A stretch of DNA of 64,000 nucleotides from Chloroflexi bacterium HGW-Chloroflexi-3 (GTDB taxonomy: Bacteria > Chloroflexota > Anaerolineae > Anaerolineales > Anaerolineaceae), in the NCBI GenBank assembly GCA_002842045.1, contig PHBX01000004.1:40680-104679 (forward strand), written 5' to 3'. A program made the position numbers and the translations under genes. The notes below the pieces were generated by a model. That model saw nothing but the letters and a program-made list of their open reading frames with translations, was not told the DNA's origin and ran no database searches. Below, one piece after another: positions 56,736-64,000 of this stretch (its first letter is position 1; each line of letters begins with the position of its first letter).

Positions 56736-56826
56736 GTATCTTTTCAATAATTAGGTGCAGGGTGTTTTTAGGCGGGCGAACGCCCGCCTAAAAACACCCA
56801 ACAACCCCTTTTTTTTGAGATGATAC
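56736..56826 (+). mobile_element. MITE copy A (91 bp) with 8-bp target duplication
   Basis: Starts GTATCTTTTCAATAATTAGG and ends CCCCTTTTTTTTGAGATGATAC, with a 19-base-pair stem (GGGTGTTTTTAGGCGGGCG at 56760-56778 against 56781-56799, loop AA). It is flanked by direct repeats GAAAATAG at 56728-56735 and 56827-56834. The second copy (58618-58708) is inverted and differs at only a few positions. It holds no ORF, so a transposase elsewhere would be needed. It may also work as a hairpin terminator, since a T-run follows the stem. Confidence 0.88.
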
Positions 56827-56976
56827 GAAAATAGTTTATCAGAACAAGTGAATGGTTATAATCATAATTTGATAAGGTTAATTTTTTTGTTATGTAATTC
56901 TTAGATCTGATAAGGTTGAGAGTTGAAAACTTCATGTATGTCTGGAAAAAGGTTTTGATAAAAAAGAAAAGGATGA

Positions 56977-57951
56977 TTGTTGACAAAACCAAAAGTATTC
57001 ATAACCCGACGAATTCCTGATGCAGGATTAAATTTGATATTGGAAGAATGTGATGTTGATTTGTGGGACAAAGACCTGCCTCCCACCAAAGAGGAACTCT
57101 TTCAACACGTACCGGGGGTTGATGGGATTCTTTCCTTATTATCCGATCCGATTGACGACGAAGTCATCCAGGCAGCCGGTGAAAACTTACGCGTGATCAG
57201 TAATTATGCGGTTGGTTATAACAATATTGACATCCAGGCTGCCACACAGCACGGCATTGCCGTGGGTAATACGCCTGGGGTATTAACAGAAGCCACCGCT
57301 GATTTTGCCTTTGCTTTGATGATGAGTGCTGGTCGTCGAATCGTTGAAGCCGAACGGCATGTGCGCGCAGGCCATTGGAAAACCTGGGGTCCCTCGATTC
57401 TGTTGGGATGCGACTTTGCCGGTGCCACGCTCGGTATTATTGGCTTTGGCAGAATCGGGAAAGCGATGGCCAGGCGGGCGACCGGCTTTGGGATGCGTAT
57501 CTTGGTCTATGATCCCACTTCACAGCCTATGACAGGTGTTATTAAGGTTGATTTCGATACACTGTTGCGTGAATCGGATCTTATCTCGCTACATACCCCT
57601 CTCACCCCAGAAACCCGTCATTTGATCAATGGCGAAGCCTTTGCCAAAATGAAATCCAATGCTGTTTTGGTGAATACAGCCAGAGGTGAGATCGTTGATC
57701 AGGCGGCTTTGTATGATGCATTGAAGAATCACAAAATCTTTGCAGCTGGCATCGACGTAACCGACCCCGAACCACTGCCGATGGATAGCACCTTGCTCGA
57801 GTTGGACAATTTGATCATCTGTCCACACATCGCCAGCGCAAGCACCAGTACCCGTGAGAATATGGCTCTGATTGCAGCCCAAAATCTGCTGGCAGGTTTA
57901 CGTGGAGAGCGACTTCCATTTGTGGTTAACCCTGAAATTTATGAAAAGTAA
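56977..57951 (+). CDS. D-isomer 2-hydroxyacid dehydrogenase (glyoxylate/hydroxypyruvate reductase type)
   Basis: A 324-residue NAD(P)-dependent dehydrogenase. The cofactor motif is [17 protein letters not shown], and the catalytic residues are Arg in NTARGEIVD, Glu in DPEPLP and His in CPHIASAS. The N-terminal [16 protein letters not shown] and [13 protein letters not shown] match the GRHPR/D-glycerate dehydrogenase group. It interconverts hydroxypyruvate or glyoxylate and D-glycerate/glycolate. Start is one of two adjacent TTG codons (56977 or 56980) after AAAGGA. Proximity to the glycerate-yielding operon suggests a joint role. Confidence 0.88.
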   Translation: MLTKPKVFITRRIPDAGLNLILEECDVDLWDKDLPPTKEELFQHVPGVDGILSLLSDPIDDEVIQAAGENLRVISNYAVGYNNIDIQAATQHGIAVGNTPGVLTEATADFAFALMMSAGRRIVEAERHVRAGHWKTWGPSILLGCDFAGATLGIIGFGRIGKAMARRATGFGMRILVYDPTSQPMTGVIKVDFDTLLRESDLISLHTPLTPETRHLINGEAFAKMKSNAVLVNTARGEIVDQAALYDALKNHKIFAAGIDVTDPEPLPMDSTLLELDNLIICPHIASASTSTRENMALIAAQNLLAGLRGERLPFVVNPEIYEK

Positions 57952-57959
57952 AAAAATCA

Positions 57960-58589
57960 TTACCGGGGGATTGATTTTTGGAGTTGTAATGCAGCTTTTC
58001 TGATACTTGGTTTGGGATGTTGGAGATAAATTTCGACAATTTCTGACATCTCATCCAAATAACCTGATAAATTTGAAATGCTTTTTTTCAACCCCTCCAA
58101 TACTAATTTTGCATGATGGGTCTGATATGCACTCAAGGCAGTGATTAAAAAAGGATAAATTTTTTCAGCATATTGCATTCCTGATTTCGCAAGATTACCA
58201 GCACAGACAACAATATAATCTCTTACGATCACACTTTTTTCTGAAAAAAACTGTTTTTCCATCTCTTCCCATACTGAAAAAACCAAATCGGGAATGAGTG
58301 GCGCGAGTAAAGCGATTGTATGCATCGCTTCCCAACGAACTCTGGTATTTTTATGCTGTACCAATGCAATTACTTTGTCAGAATAAGGTGCTATCAGCGC
58401 AGGATCGCCTTCAGATAGCATAGTACATACTTCTACGCAATCTCCCAATAATGCATAATTTTCACTATTCAAACAATTAATGATCTCAGATAAAAACTCT
58501 GGATTTTGTTGAATCAAAGCACTAACAAATCGATTGCCCTGCTCGCTTTTTTCTTTTCTTTGTGAAGATAATTGAAAAATGATGGACAT
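57960..58589 (-). CDS. HEAT-repeat-like protein
   Basis: A 209-residue all-helical protein with repeating pairs of helices, for example DKVIALVQHKNTRVRWEAMHTIALLAPLIPD and YLQHPKPSIRKAALQLQKS. The RVRWEA and SIRKAA patterns match HEAT/PBS-lyase-like repeats. Such proteins are protein-interaction scaffolds; no partner is evident. It lies between the two MITE copies and converges with the dehydrogenase. Confidence 0.75.
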   Translation of the reverse strand: MSIIFQLSSQRKEKSEQGNRFVSALIQQNPEFLSEIINCLNSENYALLGDCVEVCTMLSEGDPALIAPYSDKVIALVQHKNTRVRWEAMHTIALLAPLIPDLVFSVWEEMEKQFFSEKSVIVRDYIVVCAGNLAKSGMQYAEKIYPFLITALSAYQTHHAKLVLEGLKKSISNLSGYLDEMSEIVEIYLQHPKPSIRKAALQLQKSIPR

Positions 58590-58617
58590 AGATCCTCTTT
58601 TGATGAATGGATGACAA

Positions 58618-58708
58618 GTATCATCTCAAAAAAAGGGGGTTGTTGGGTGTTTTTAGGCGGGCGAACGCCCGCCTAAAAACACCCTGCCCCTAATTATTGA
58701 AAAGATAC
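58618..58708 (-). mobile_element. MITE copy B (91 bp, inverted) with 8-bp target duplication
   Basis: The reverse complement of copy A with a few base changes: it begins GTATCATCTCAAAAAAA and ends TAATTATTGAAAAGATAC on the plus strand. The same 19-base-pair stem occupies 58645-58663 and 58666-58684. Direct repeats GATGACAA flank it at 58610-58617 and 58709-58716. These differ from copy A's repeats, so the two insertions were independent. It sits 29 bases upstream of the HEAT-repeat gene start. Confidence 0.88.
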
Positions 58709-58775
58709 GATGACAATATAAAAAGATTATAGCATTTCCAGCATCAATTCTAATGAGACTATTACCTAATATAAG

Positions 58776-58805
58776 AAAATTCCAGGGTTTTAAGCCTGGA
58801 ATTTT
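58776..58805 (-). terminator. Terminator of the GH13 amylase gene
   Basis: AAAATTCCAGG (58795-58805 on the minus strand) pairs with CCTGGAATTTT (58776-58786), eight-base loop. The 3' arm ends in TTTT. It lies nine bases past the stop codon. Confidence 0.8.
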
Positions 58806-58813
58806 ACAATGAT

Positions 58814-60664
58814 TTAATTTGCTAGTAGTAATAGGAAACCAAATTTATCCAGTCCAATCTCCGATTCTAATCTTATTTCCTCTTTATTGATCAAATCCAA
58901 ATAAGAATTATTTTGTATTTCTGCAGGAATGCCCAACCGCACTGCTTTGTCATTCACATTGATCATCACGATTATTTTTGCATTTTTTGTAGATTTTTCA
59001 AAAATGAATGCCTGATTTTCTGCATCAACCAGCAGCCATTTCAAATCCACTTCACCTAAAAATGGATTTATTTTACGAATTTCAACCAGCTTTTTCACAA
59101 ATGAGCGTAAGTCCAGATCCTGCTGAGTTTCATCCCAGGGCATACAGCGTCGATTGTGACCTTCCGGTCCAGCTAGCCCGACCTCGCTGCCATAATAAAC
59201 ACTGGGAGCACCAGCAAATGTAAATTGGAGCAGATAAGCCAGTTTCACTTTTTCAATCTGGTCACCACAAATACTCAAAATCCGTGGCGTATCGTGGCTA
59301 TCGATCAAATTGTACATTACGGGCAAGACGTGTTTGGGATAATTGGCTAACAACTGGTTGATGGCTTCCTGATATTGAACTACATCATACTTTTGTTTCA
59401 CTCGATCCGGTTCACCTAACAGGAACCAGATCGGATAGGTCAACTCGTAATTCATGACACCATCAAATTGGTCACCCATCAACCATGGGTAAGAGTTATC
59501 CCAGTTCTCCCCCAGGATAAAAATCTCCGGGTTAATTTGCTTCAACATCTGCCGGAATTCCCGCCAGAAAGAGTGCGGCACCTCATTAGAGACATCCAAG
59601 CGCCAACCATCTACCTTGTATGTTTCCGTCCAATAACGAATGGCTCCTAACAGGTGCTCTTTCACCAGTGGATGATCGGTATTCCATTTAGGCATTAACG
59701 GTGTGAAGGCAAATGTAGCGTAATTGAGATGCCCTTTTTCATCCAGGTTAATTTTTGGGATTTTTCCTTCTTCCACCTTAAAATTAATGACCGGATCACC
59801 TTCGATAAAGAAGCTATCATAATACTTGGATTCGCGACCATGCTTTACCACATCCTGCCAGAAGGGATGGAACCAGCCACAGTGGTTAAAGACAGCATCC
59901 AGCATCACCCGGATTCCCCTTTGGTGGGCTTTTTCCATCAGCTCGCCGAACAGCTCGTTGGTTCCAAAAGCAGGGTCGATTTTGTAATAATTGGTGGTAT
60001 CGTATTTATGGGAGGAGGGTGATTCAAAGATCGGTGTGAAGTAAATTCCATTGATCCCCATTTCGGCTATCTCATCCAGATGGTCGATCACGCCCTGCAA
60101 ATCGCCACCGTAAAATTTATAGATCGTATCCTCTTCGCTGCCCCATGGGAGGCTGTTTGCAGGGTTGTTGTTTGGATCACCATCCGCAAATCGTTCAGGA
60201 AAAATCTGGTACCAGATGGTATCCTTCACCCAGGCTGGTGGTTGGAACAGATCCTCATGATTAAGAAATGGAAAATTGAAGTAATAACTGGTTTCAAATT
60301 GGCCATCCGGTTGCTGATTGAGATCGTAAAAAGAACGACTCCCATACAGGATCTTCTGATCTGCTTTTTCCAGAATAAATGCGTAACGCACGCGTTTCCA
60401 TTGCGGTTGAACAGACACAAACCAGTAATCATGCAAGGCTGTCTGATATTCCAACAGCATGGGTTCTAAGAACGCTGCGGTTTTATCCCATTCCCAATGG
60501 GTTGGATCCTCATGACTCTGAATCCAGCGGAATGGATCCCCACCCACCAGTGTTACCGAAGGAACATCTCCACGCGCAGTTCGCACCCTAAGATGTAAAG
60601 TATTCCGATCAAACATATAAGCAAATTTGCTTTTGGATTCGTGATAAACAGCAGCAAGATTCAA
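58814..60664 (-). CDS. GH13 maltogenic amylase/neopullulanase-like enzyme
   Basis: A 616-residue alpha-amylase-family enzyme, apparently GH13_20-like. The N-terminal ~120 residues (AAVYHESKSKFAYMFDRNTLHLRVRT) are a CBM34-like beta domain. The barrel has the nucleophile Asp357 (GWRLDVSNE), acid/base Glu386 (LGENWD), and Asp458 (DSHDT). It lacks a signal peptide, so it is cytosolic and acts on imported maltodextrins. TTG 60664 is chosen because AAGGAGA lies just upstream and the family begins there; a start at 60697 would lie inside the operator palindrome. Downstream of marR. Confidence 0.9.
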   Translation of the reverse strand: MNLAAVYHESKSKFAYMFDRNTLHLRVRTARGDVPSVTLVGGDPFRWIQSHEDPTHWEWDKTAAFLEPMLLEYQTALHDYWFVSVQPQWKRVRYAFILEKADQKILYGSRSFYDLNQQPDGQFETSYYFNFPFLNHEDLFQPPAWVKDTIWYQIFPERFADGDPNNNPANSLPWGSEEDTIYKFYGGDLQGVIDHLDEIAEMGINGIYFTPIFESPSSHKYDTTNYYKIDPAFGTNELFGELMEKAHQRGIRVMLDAVFNHCGWFHPFWQDVVKHGRESKYYDSFFIEGDPVINFKVEEGKIPKINLDEKGHLNYATFAFTPLMPKWNTDHPLVKEHLLGAIRYWTETYKVDGWRLDVSNEVPHSFWREFRQMLKQINPEIFILGENWDNSYPWLMGDQFDGVMNYELTYPIWFLLGEPDRVKQKYDVVQYQEAINQLLANYPKHVLPVMYNLIDSHDTPRILSICGDQIEKVKLAYLLQFTFAGAPSVYYGSEVGLAGPEGHNRRCMPWDETQQDLDLRSFVKKLVEIRKINPFLGEVDLKWLLVDAENQAFIFEKSTKNAKIIVMINVNDKAVRLGIPAEIQNNSYLDLINKEEIRLESEIGLDKFGFLLLLAN

Positions 60665-60682
60665 AGTAACATCTCCTTGATT

Positions 60683-60700
60683 TAGTTGATATATCAACTA
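60683..60700. promoter_or_regulatory. 18-bp palindrome, candidate MarR operator
   Basis: TAGTTGATATATCAACTA is a perfect palindrome located just downstream of the -10 box of the amylase promoter. Its core TTGATATATCAA resembles MarR-family boxes. The MarR gene lies immediately upstream. Confidence 0.6.
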
Positions 60701-60701
60701 T

Positions 60702-60730
60702 TTTATCACATATCTATTTTTATTTGTCAA
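60702..60730 (-). promoter_or_regulatory. Promoter of the amylase gene
   Basis: On the minus strand TTGACA (60725-60730), 17 bases, GATAAA (60702-60707) preceded by TG-type extended element. The -35 overlaps the marR stop codon. Confidence 0.6.
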
Positions 60731-61161
60731 TCCTTTTTGGGGTTATTTTCTAATCTGGCTTTCAAAATGGAATTTAACCTAATCAGTAGCTCAGGATTAG
60801 CATTTATCCCGGCAAATCTGAATTGATTGAATTCATCAAATTCACGCTCGACTAATAGAAACAAATCCTTACCTTTTTCCGTCAGATTCAGTTGCATGGC
60901 TCGATGGTCATCCAAATCTTTGGTTACCATCAAGAGGTCATCCGTCACCATTCCTTGAATAATCCGGGTGGTGTTGCCCTTGGTACATAATAATTTCTTA
61001 CTCAATTCGGTTAAGGATAGTTCAGGATTCTGGGAGATATGTAATAAAGCGAAATAACGCACCTGACTCAAATGGAAACGGGTAAAAAACTGGCGGTCAC
61101 TTTCCACCAGGAGTAAATAATTTTCCATCAACACATCATAAATTTGGGAGCTGTTTTTCAT
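60727..61161 (-). CDS. MarR-family transcriptional regulator
   Basis: A 144-residue winged-helix MarR protein: LSQVRYFALLHISQNPELSLTELSKKLLCTKGNTTRIIQGM is the DNA-binding region, followed by the wing (MVTKDLDDHRAMQLNLTEKG). The dimerisation helices are at both ends. GAGGATTC precedes the ATG. It is divergent from lipA across a 67-base gap, so it could also affect that promoter. The likely target is the amylase promoter 60 bases downstream. Confidence 0.93.
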   Translation of the reverse strand: MKNSSQIYDVLMENYLLLVESDRQFFTRFHLSQVRYFALLHISQNPELSLTELSKKLLCTKGNTTRIIQGMVTDDLLMVTKDLDDHRAMQLNLTEKGKDLFLLVEREFDEFNQFRFAGINANPELLIRLNSILKARLENNPKKD

Positions 61162-61194
61162 GAATCCTCATCATTAAATAATTATCCAAAAATA

Positions 61195-61222
61195 TTGACT
61201 TAAGGTTTTGTACCATTATAAT
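61195..61222 (+). promoter_or_regulatory. Putative leaderless promoter of lipA
   Basis: TTGACT (61195-61200), 16 bases, TATAAT (61217-61222), then six bases before ATG 61229. The transcript would start at the initiation codon. No Shine-Dalgarno. Confidence 0.6.
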
Positions 61223-61228
61223 AACTTC

Positions 61229-62176
61229 ATGACATTTAAACCTACTCGTAATCGTGTTGACCCCCAAAAATTAGATACCACCCCTATTCGCCGGCCTTCC
61301 TGGATCAAAGTGGAACAACCCAGCGGTGAGACCTACACCTGGCTCAAAGGACTGATGCGCCGTAAAGAGCTGCATACCGTATGTGAAGAAGCGAAGTGCC
61401 CGAATATGGGTGAGTGCTGGGGCAGTGGCACAGCCACATTTCTTGTATTGGGCAACGTTTGTACCCGCACCTGTGGATTTTGCGATGTGAAACGTGGAAA
61501 ACCATTGGACGTAGATTGGGATGAACCTGAACGGGTGGCGCTGGCAGTCAAGTCAATGGATCTCAAGCATGCAGTAATCACCAGCGTCAATCGGGATGAT
61601 CGTAAAGATGGTGGTGCTCCGATTTTTGCGATGATCATCGAGAAAATCCGTCAATACCAACCTGGATGTTCCATTGAAGTCCTGATTCCAGATTTTAAAG
61701 GTGACTTGGATGCATTGAAGATCGTGATGGATGCCCGCCCGGAAATCTTAAATCACAATGTAGAAACTGTTCCGCGATTATTCAAGCAGGTACAGCCACA
61801 GGACCGCTATGAATGGTCGCAAACCATTCTGGAAAACGCCAAAAAGATGAATCAGGACGTGCTCACCAAATCTGGCATGATGTTAGGGCTGGGTGAGGAG
61901 ATGGAAGAAGTAAAAGCCGTGATGCGCGATTTACGTTCCTGGCAGGTGGATATCCTCACCATTGGACAATATCTACAACCCAGCCGACAGCATCTACCCA
62001 TCATGCGCTACTACACGCTGGAAGAATTCCAGGAATTAAAAGATTATGGGTATGAACTCGGCTTCCGTTGGGTGGAAAGCGCTCCTCTGGTACGCTCTTC
62101 CTACCATGCATATGAACAGGTACGGGCATTAAGCAATGTCCATCGCTCATTGTATACTGCTGAAAGCGAATTATGA
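61229..62176 (+). CDS. lipA: Lipoyl synthase
   Basis: A radical-SAM enzyme inserting two sulfurs into octanoyl groups on lipoyl domains. The auxiliary cluster is C52-x4-C57-x5-C63 (in [12 protein letters not shown]), the radical-SAM cluster C78-x3-C82-x2-C85 (CTRTCGFC), and the C-terminal RSSY motif is VRSSYHA. Length 315. ATG 61229 is used; it sits six bases after a TATAAT box. The stop overlaps the next start by four bases, making a translationally coupled operon with the lipoate ligase genes. Confidence 0.97.
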   Translation: MTFKPTRNRVDPQKLDTTPIRRPSWIKVEQPSGETYTWLKGLMRRKELHTVCEEAKCPNMGECWGSGTATFLVLGNVCTRTCGFCDVKRGKPLDVDWDEPERVALAVKSMDLKHAVITSVNRDDRKDGGAPIFAMIIEKIRQYQPGCSIEVLIPDFKGDLDALKIVMDARPEILNHNVETVPRLFKQVQPQDRYEWSQTILENAKKMNQDVLTKSGMMLGLGEEMEEVKAVMRDLRSWQVDILTIGQYLQPSRQHLPIMRYYTLEEFQELKDYGYELGFRWVESAPLVRSSYHAYEQVRALSNVHRSLYTAESEL

Positions 62177-62451
62177 AAACAAATTCTATAACCCGTAAGT
62201 TCGGAAAAATGTTGCGTCTGGATGTGACCTACACGGATCATATTGAGAGTCTGAAAATCACCGGTGATTTTTTCTTGCACCCGGAAGAAACCCTCGATCA
62301 AATCGTTTCAGAATTGACTGGTGTTACAGTCCCAATTCAAGAAGATTTACTGATCAGGAAAACAAAATACATTCTGGATAGCAATGAAGCTGAAATGATT
62401 GGCATCAGCGTGGAAGATATTATCAATACCCTGGAAGAGGCGACTCAATGA
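62173..62451 (+). CDS. lplB: Lipoate-protein ligase accessory domain (LplB-like)
   Basis: A 92-residue stand-alone copy of the lipoate-ligase C-terminal domain: [41 protein letters not shown]. In archaeal LplA/LplB systems this small protein is needed for adenylation by the large subunit. The gene overlaps lipA (ATGA) and the downstream ligase (ATGA), so the three are made together. Confidence 0.85.
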   Translation: MKTNSITRKFGKMLRLDVTYTDHIESLKITGDFFLHPEETLDQIVSELTGVTVPIQEDLLIRKTKYILDSNEAEMIGISVEDIINTLEEATQ

Positions 62452-63197
62452 AAAAATTCCGCATGATTACTTTTCAATATTTCAACGCCTTTACAAACAT
62501 GGCTTTGGATGAAGCCATCATGGAATTTGTGCGCAAGGGCATATCCCAACCAACCATCCGATTTTATGGGTGGGATCCATCTGCTGTTTCCATTGGCGTC
62601 TTTCAGGGTGTCAGAAATGAAGTTAATCTGGATGCCACAAAAAAAGCCGGGGTGGATGTTGTCAGGCGTTTGACCGGTGGTGGAGCTGTGTATCATGACC
62701 GCCTGGGAGAAGTTACCTACAGTCTGATTGCGCCATTGGATATGTTTCCCACCAATATTATTGAGTCGTATCGCCTGATTTGTGATGATATTATATTTGC
62801 ATTAAAGCAATTGGGGATTGATGCAGTTTTCTCCCCCATCAACGACATTCTTGTCAATGAACAGAAAATATCTGGTAATGCCCAAACCCGACGTAATGGG
62901 ATTTTATTACAACATGGCACCATTCTTTACAGCGTTGATGTTGAAACAATGTTTAGCTTATTAAATGTCAGTGATCAAAAGATATCCGATAAATTAATCA
63001 AAAGTGTCAAAAAACGGGTGACCAGTATTGTAGATCAAACCGGTGCCAGTATGGAAGAATTAAAAAAAGCATTGGTTATGGGCTTCAAAAGAAATCGCGA
63101 AATCTCATTTGGAGATTATTCAGATCAAGAAAAATCGCGCGCACAGGAACTGACCAAAGAACGTTTCAACAATGAAATTTGGACTTTCCGTTTATAA
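62448..63197 (+). CDS. lplA: Lipoate-protein ligase catalytic subunit (LplA-like)
   Basis: A 249-residue BPL/LplA-family catalytic domain: QPTIRFYGWDPSAVSIG, the lipoyl-AMP motif VVRRLTGGGAVYHDRLGEVTYS and the catalytic-Lys segment VNEQKISGNAQTRRNGILLQHGT. It attaches free lipoate (or octanoate) to E2 or GcvH subunits. It lacks the C-terminal domain, which is encoded by the upstream overlapping gene. With lipA next door the operon covers lipoate attachment and synthesis. Confidence 0.9.
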   Translation: MKKFRMITFQYFNAFTNMALDEAIMEFVRKGISQPTIRFYGWDPSAVSIGVFQGVRNEVNLDATKKAGVDVVRRLTGGGAVYHDRLGEVTYSLIAPLDMFPTNIIESYRLICDDIIFALKQLGIDAVFSPINDILVNEQKISGNAQTRRNGILLQHGTILYSVDVETMFSLLNVSDQKISDKLIKSVKKRVTSIVDQTGASMEELKKALVMGFKRNREISFGDYSDQEKSRAQELTKERFNNEIWTFRL

Positions 63198-63287
63198 ATT
63201 ATTATTCACCTTCATCAGGGTGAAGTATGATTAATGCTAATCAAGAGCAGATTTCCGATCAGAATATAAATTTTCAGGAGACTCCCA

Positions 63288-63827
63288 ATGTCAATCGATA
63301 CATATCAAGCCAAAATAAAAAGCAGTATCTGGAAAGCCATTGCCCAAAGTGGTTTACCCATCAATTCAATTCCTATGGATCAGCAAAACAAGTTTGTAGA
63401 TCACCTGGCAGATAATCTTTTAGTAACAGTTAATGAATTGTTAGAAGATGTGTCCAAACCAGTAACCGCTGCTAAAACCGCGGTTGAATTGGATGATGAA
63501 GAAATTATTATATGGGAAGGCCGACCTTTCTTATCGCTCGTTGAAAATTACACACTGACCAATGAACGCATCAAGATTGTAACAGGGTTAATTGGAAAAG
63601 ACATCGAAAATTATGAACTCATCCGGGTTCAGGATATTGATATTGTTCAGAACGTGAGCGAGCGAATTCTGGGAATTGGAGATATTTTCATAAAAGGCGC
63701 AGATCAATCTTCCTCCTCGGTTGTTCTCCGTAATATCCACGACCCGCAAGAAGTTTATGAATTATTACGAAAAGCCTGGTTAGCTGCCCGAAAGAAATAT
63801 GGATTAATTTTTAGAGAAGAAATGTAA
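63288..63827 (+). CDS. Bacterial PH-domain protein
   Basis: A 179-residue protein. The C-terminal ~100 residues form a bacterial PH-like (bPH_2/YdbS-type) domain: EEIIIWEGRPFLSLVENYTLTNERIKIVTGLIGK...IELIRVQDIDIVQNVSERILGIGDIFI. The N-terminal part is helical and unassigned. There are no membrane segments. CAGGAGA precedes the ATG. The function is unknown. It is the last gene before the rRNA operon. Confidence 0.8.
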   Translation: MSIDTYQAKIKSSIWKAIAQSGLPINSIPMDQQNKFVDHLADNLLVTVNELLEDVSKPVTAAKTAVELDDEEIIIWEGRPFLSLVENYTLTNERIKIVTGLIGKDIENYELIRVQDIDIVQNVSERILGIGDIFIKGADQSSSSVVLRNIHDPQEVYELLRKAWLAARKKYGLIFREEM

Positions 63828-63848
63828 TTATTTCTTTCAAATAGAATA

Positions 63849-63894
63849 ATTAAAAAGAATTTCACTTCAATATTGAAGAGAAATTCTTTTTAAT
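63849..63894. terminator. Bidirectional terminator before the 5S rRNA gene
   Basis: A 46-base near-perfect palindrome: ATTAAAAAGAATTTC paired with its complement, and CTTCAAT/ATTGAAG inside, with one A-A mismatch. It stands between the PH-domain gene (plus) and the 5S rRNA (minus), with T/A runs at both ends, so it can stop transcription from both sides. Confidence 0.8.
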
Positions 63895-63916
63895 TTATCA
63901 GAATCAAAAAAAGTTT

Positions 63917-64000
63917 CTTGGCAATGACCTACTCTCCCGGGGGGTCGCCCCCCAAGTACCATCGGCGCTAACAGCCTTAACTTCCGGGTTCGAGATGTGT
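63917..64000 (-). rRNA. rrf: 5S ribosomal RNA, partial (3' part)
   Basis: The reverse complement carries the typical 3' portion of 5S rRNA: on the plus strand GGCAATGACCTACTCTCCC at its end, then AGTACCATCGGCGCTAACAG and CTTCCGGGTTCGAGATG. These are the conserved loop sequences. The 5' part lies beyond the window, where a 23S gene would be expected upstream on the minus strand. Confidence 0.93.

Noticed and set aside
56728..58716. A composite transposon bounded by the two inverted MITE copies
   Set aside because: Each copy has its own perfect 8-bp duplication with different sequence, so they inserted separately. The outer flanks (GAAAATAG and GATGACAA) do not match each other.
1..64000. tRNA genes, CRISPR arrays, riboswitches, integrases or phage genes
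   Set aside because: I looked for TTCGA-type T-loops, regularly spaced repeats and typical motifs in the intergenic regions and found none that hold up by eye. A covariance-model scan was not possible.

Overview
The window looks like a stretch of chromosome from a mesophilic or moderately thermophilic anaerobe of the Chloroflexota, most like Anaerolineae. This is inferred from gene content: F420 biosynthesis genes and a deazaflavin-type oxidoreductase, menaquinone prenyltransferase, a tungsten/molybdopterin aldehyde:ferredoxin oxidoreductase homologue, many GNAT and EamA proteins, and a membrane protein with the Thr/Pro/Ser-rich linkers common in that class. The DNA is moderately AT-rich. Genes sit on both strands in short operons. 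No tRNA, CRISPR array or insertion-sequence transposase was seen. The right edge enters an rRNA operon at the 3' end of a 5S rRNA gene on the minus strand.

Layout. 0-9.3 kb: a cysteine-cluster protein, an EamA transporter, a prenyltransferase-repeat-like protein, a TauE/SafE permease, an amidase, a DUF1330 protein, a HlyIII-type membrane protein, an extended SDR and a GNAT-like protein. 9.3-13.2 kb: a cold-shock protein and RRM protein pair, then decaying DNA (a 5'-truncated ABC exporter and a short-chain dehydrogenase remnant) around a RarD-type transporter. 13.2-20.3 kb: RNA methyltransferases, the AOR-family enzyme, XdhC, hpt and an SDR. 20.4-31.8 kb: a DUF389-SH3 fusion, a multi-PAS/GAF diguanylate cyclase, PspC, an MFS transporter, HIT, a deletion scar joining a broken methyltransferase to a broken beta-lactamase-fold gene, a Nudix-like protein, PilZ and PlsC. 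32-34.8 kb: an alkylation-repair-like operon (tag, MOSC, GNAT, YjbR, alkyltransferase-like). 35-41.3 kb: a deazaflavin oxidoreductase, a uridine-kinase-like protein, phzF-like, cofD, cofC and menA. 41.3-48.5 kb: guaB and purB, lactate permease, a sugar-kinase-like phosphotransferase and glycerate 2-kinase.

48.5-61.2 kb is a carbohydrate region. A LacI regulator sits behind a perfect 32-bp palindromic operator. After it come a solute-binding lipoprotein, two permeases, a GT4 glycosyltransferase and a GH13_18 phosphorylase of the glucosylglycerate-phosphorylase-like type. Glycerate 2-kinase lies downstream and a D-glycerate/hydroxypyruvate dehydrogenase lies upstream on the other strand. Together they suggest use (or turnover) of a glucosylglycerate-type compound, released as glucose-1-phosphate and D-glycerate. 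A MarR regulator and a maltogenic-amylase/neopullulanase-type GH13 enzyme follow, with a palindromic operator candidate in the amylase promoter. 61.2-63.8 kb: a lipoate operon with a split ligase (lipA, lplB, lplA) and a PH-domain protein.

The most notable non-coding find is a pair of 91-bp miniature inverted-repeat elements at 56736-56826 and 58618-58708. They are near-identical, inserted in opposite orientation, and each is bounded by its own perfect 8-bp direct repeat. A degenerate relative of the same size and shape lies at about 9313-9402.
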